A DNA stretch of 64,000 nt, taken from positions 1-64,000 of the forward strand of contig NZ_FOQF01000007.1 of assembly GCF_900113655.1 (NCBI RefSeq), written 5' to 3'. Positions 63,415 through 64,000 of the stretch are shown piece after piece. The notes below the pieces were generated by a model. That model saw only the letters and a list, made by a program, of their open reading frames with translations, made no database searches and had not been told where the DNA came from. Source of the DNA: Pseudobutyrivibrio sp. OR37. GTDB lineage: Bacteria > Bacillota > Clostridia > Lachnospirales > Lachnospiraceae. A program made the translations under genes and the position numbers. Every line of letters starts with the position of its first letter. The first letter of the stretch is position 1.

Positions 63415-64000
63415 CTATTTTTCCAGCGTCACTGCCACGTCCTTGCTTCCAAGCATATCTGTCAATTCTTCCTGTGTCATATCAATATGACCTAGTCTTG
63501 TGTATGCCCAGGAATTGCTACCATAGAAAATAACGATCTGATTTCCAGAATACAAAACTATATCACCATAGTCCGTTGTAGTCTGCTTGTCGTCTCTGAC
63601 AATACTTTTTCCTATGGAACCAACCTGCTCAAAGCCGCCGTACATGGACATTTCCACTGTAAGGGGACTCATTTCTTTTAAAGCTTCTACAGAAGCATTT
63701 TCTTCCCAAGTCACAGGGACTTCTGTTCCATCAATTTTCAGCTTCATTGCATCAGTTTCCTCCACCTCATCAACATTTTCATCCGTCACTACTTCACCTG
63801 TCCAGTCGATAATTCCACCAAATTCATAGACATTAGTATATCCCATATTAGCAAGCTTTTGTGAAGCCTCTTTACTTCTTCTCCCACTTCTGCAATAAAC
63901 CAATATAATCTGATTCAAGTCAGGTAATTCTGCTGGCTGGTCATTGCCAATAGTTTCATTAGGAATCAAAATTGCCTCTGGAATGTGTCCTGCGGCATAC
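63415..64000 (-). CDS. Rhodanese-like protein with cyclophilin-like domain, N-terminus beyond window
   Basis: The gene runs off the window; about 195 codons are visible. The first part is a rhodanese domain with YAAGHIPEAILIPNE and the active-site loop VYCRSGRRSKEAS with catalytic Cys. From about residue 75 a cyclophilin-like domain follows (LKIDGTEVPVTWEENASVEAL, IVIFYGSNSWAYTRLGHID). It is likely exported in other species, but the start is not visible. The function may be sulfur transfer or protein folding. Confidence 0.8.
   Translation of the reverse strand, partial: YAAGHIPEAILIPNETIGNDQPAELPDLNQIILVYCRSGRRSKEASQKLANMGYTNVYEFGGIIDWTGEVVTDENVDEVEETDAMKLKIDGTEVPVTWEENASVEALKEMSPLTVEMSMYGGFEQVGSIGKSIVRDDKQTTTDYGDIVLYSGNQIVIFYGSNSWAYTRLGHIDMTQEELTDMLGSKDVAVTLEK

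Overview
The window looks like a chromosomal segment of a low-GC, motile, anaerobic Firmicute of the Lachnospiraceae (Butyrivibrio / Pseudobutyrivibrio / Roseburia type). This is inferred from gene content: a FlgM-FlgN-FlgK-FlgL-FliW-CsrA-FlaG-FliD-FliS-flagellin block, phosphotransferase (PTS) sugar uptake, a CdaA-CdaR-GlmM operon and A/T-rich intergenic DNA with strong Shine-Dalgarno sequences. No database was searched. I saw no rRNA, tRNA, CRISPR array, phage or insertion sequence.

Layout. 1-5442 (minus): glmM, an HPr paralogue, leuA, rfbD and the start of rfbB. 5444-8967 (minus): cdaR, cdaA and two unknown membrane proteins. 9115-10280 (minus): yvyF and a comFC broken by an in-frame TGA. 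10354-13714 (plus): a substrate-binding lipoprotein, a serine acetyltransferase-like protein and an orphan FliD-like protein. 13866-19263 (minus): flagellin followed by an unknown gene and two glycosyltransferases, probably for flagellin glycosylation. 19602-23404 (minus): flaG-fliD-fliS plus a chaperone-like gene. 23896-30805 (minus): flgM-flgN-flgK2-flgK1-flgL-fliW-csrA. 31030-34256 (plus): a YtrA-type ABC exporter operon. 34378-39793 (minus): ptsG-glcT and panT-like-coaBC. 40047-41684: yugP and dus, convergent. 41795-47587 (minus): fruR-fruK-fruA and ptsH-ptsI. 47735-57650 (minus): a c-di-GMP enzyme, an aminotransferase, a chemoreceptor, an amino-acid permease and a flavinylated fumarate-reductase-like enzyme. 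57768-64000 (minus): a FtsX-type ABC system, a nucleoside phosphorylase, a Fic protein and a partial rhodanese protein.

Regulation can be read directly for motility. Three sigma-28 promoters drive flagellin, flgM and flaG. The leaders of flagellin, flaG and the orphan fliD-like gene each carry a hairpin with GGA in the loop, the classic CsrA target, and csrA-fliW is encoded in between. This predicts a CsrA-FliW feedback loop like that of Bacillus hag, extended to cap and accessory genes.

The most unusual finding is a family of six structured intergenic elements (82-137 bp) whose stems differ in sequence but which share two conserved internal loops with compensatory base changes. They lie upstream of rfbB, leuA, an HPr gene and a flagellar-cluster gene, once as an isolated reverse copy, and once inside the glcT terminator. 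I cannot match them to a riboswitch I know. A second family of three GC-rich hairpin repeats (about 118-132 bp) also has interchangeable outer stems.
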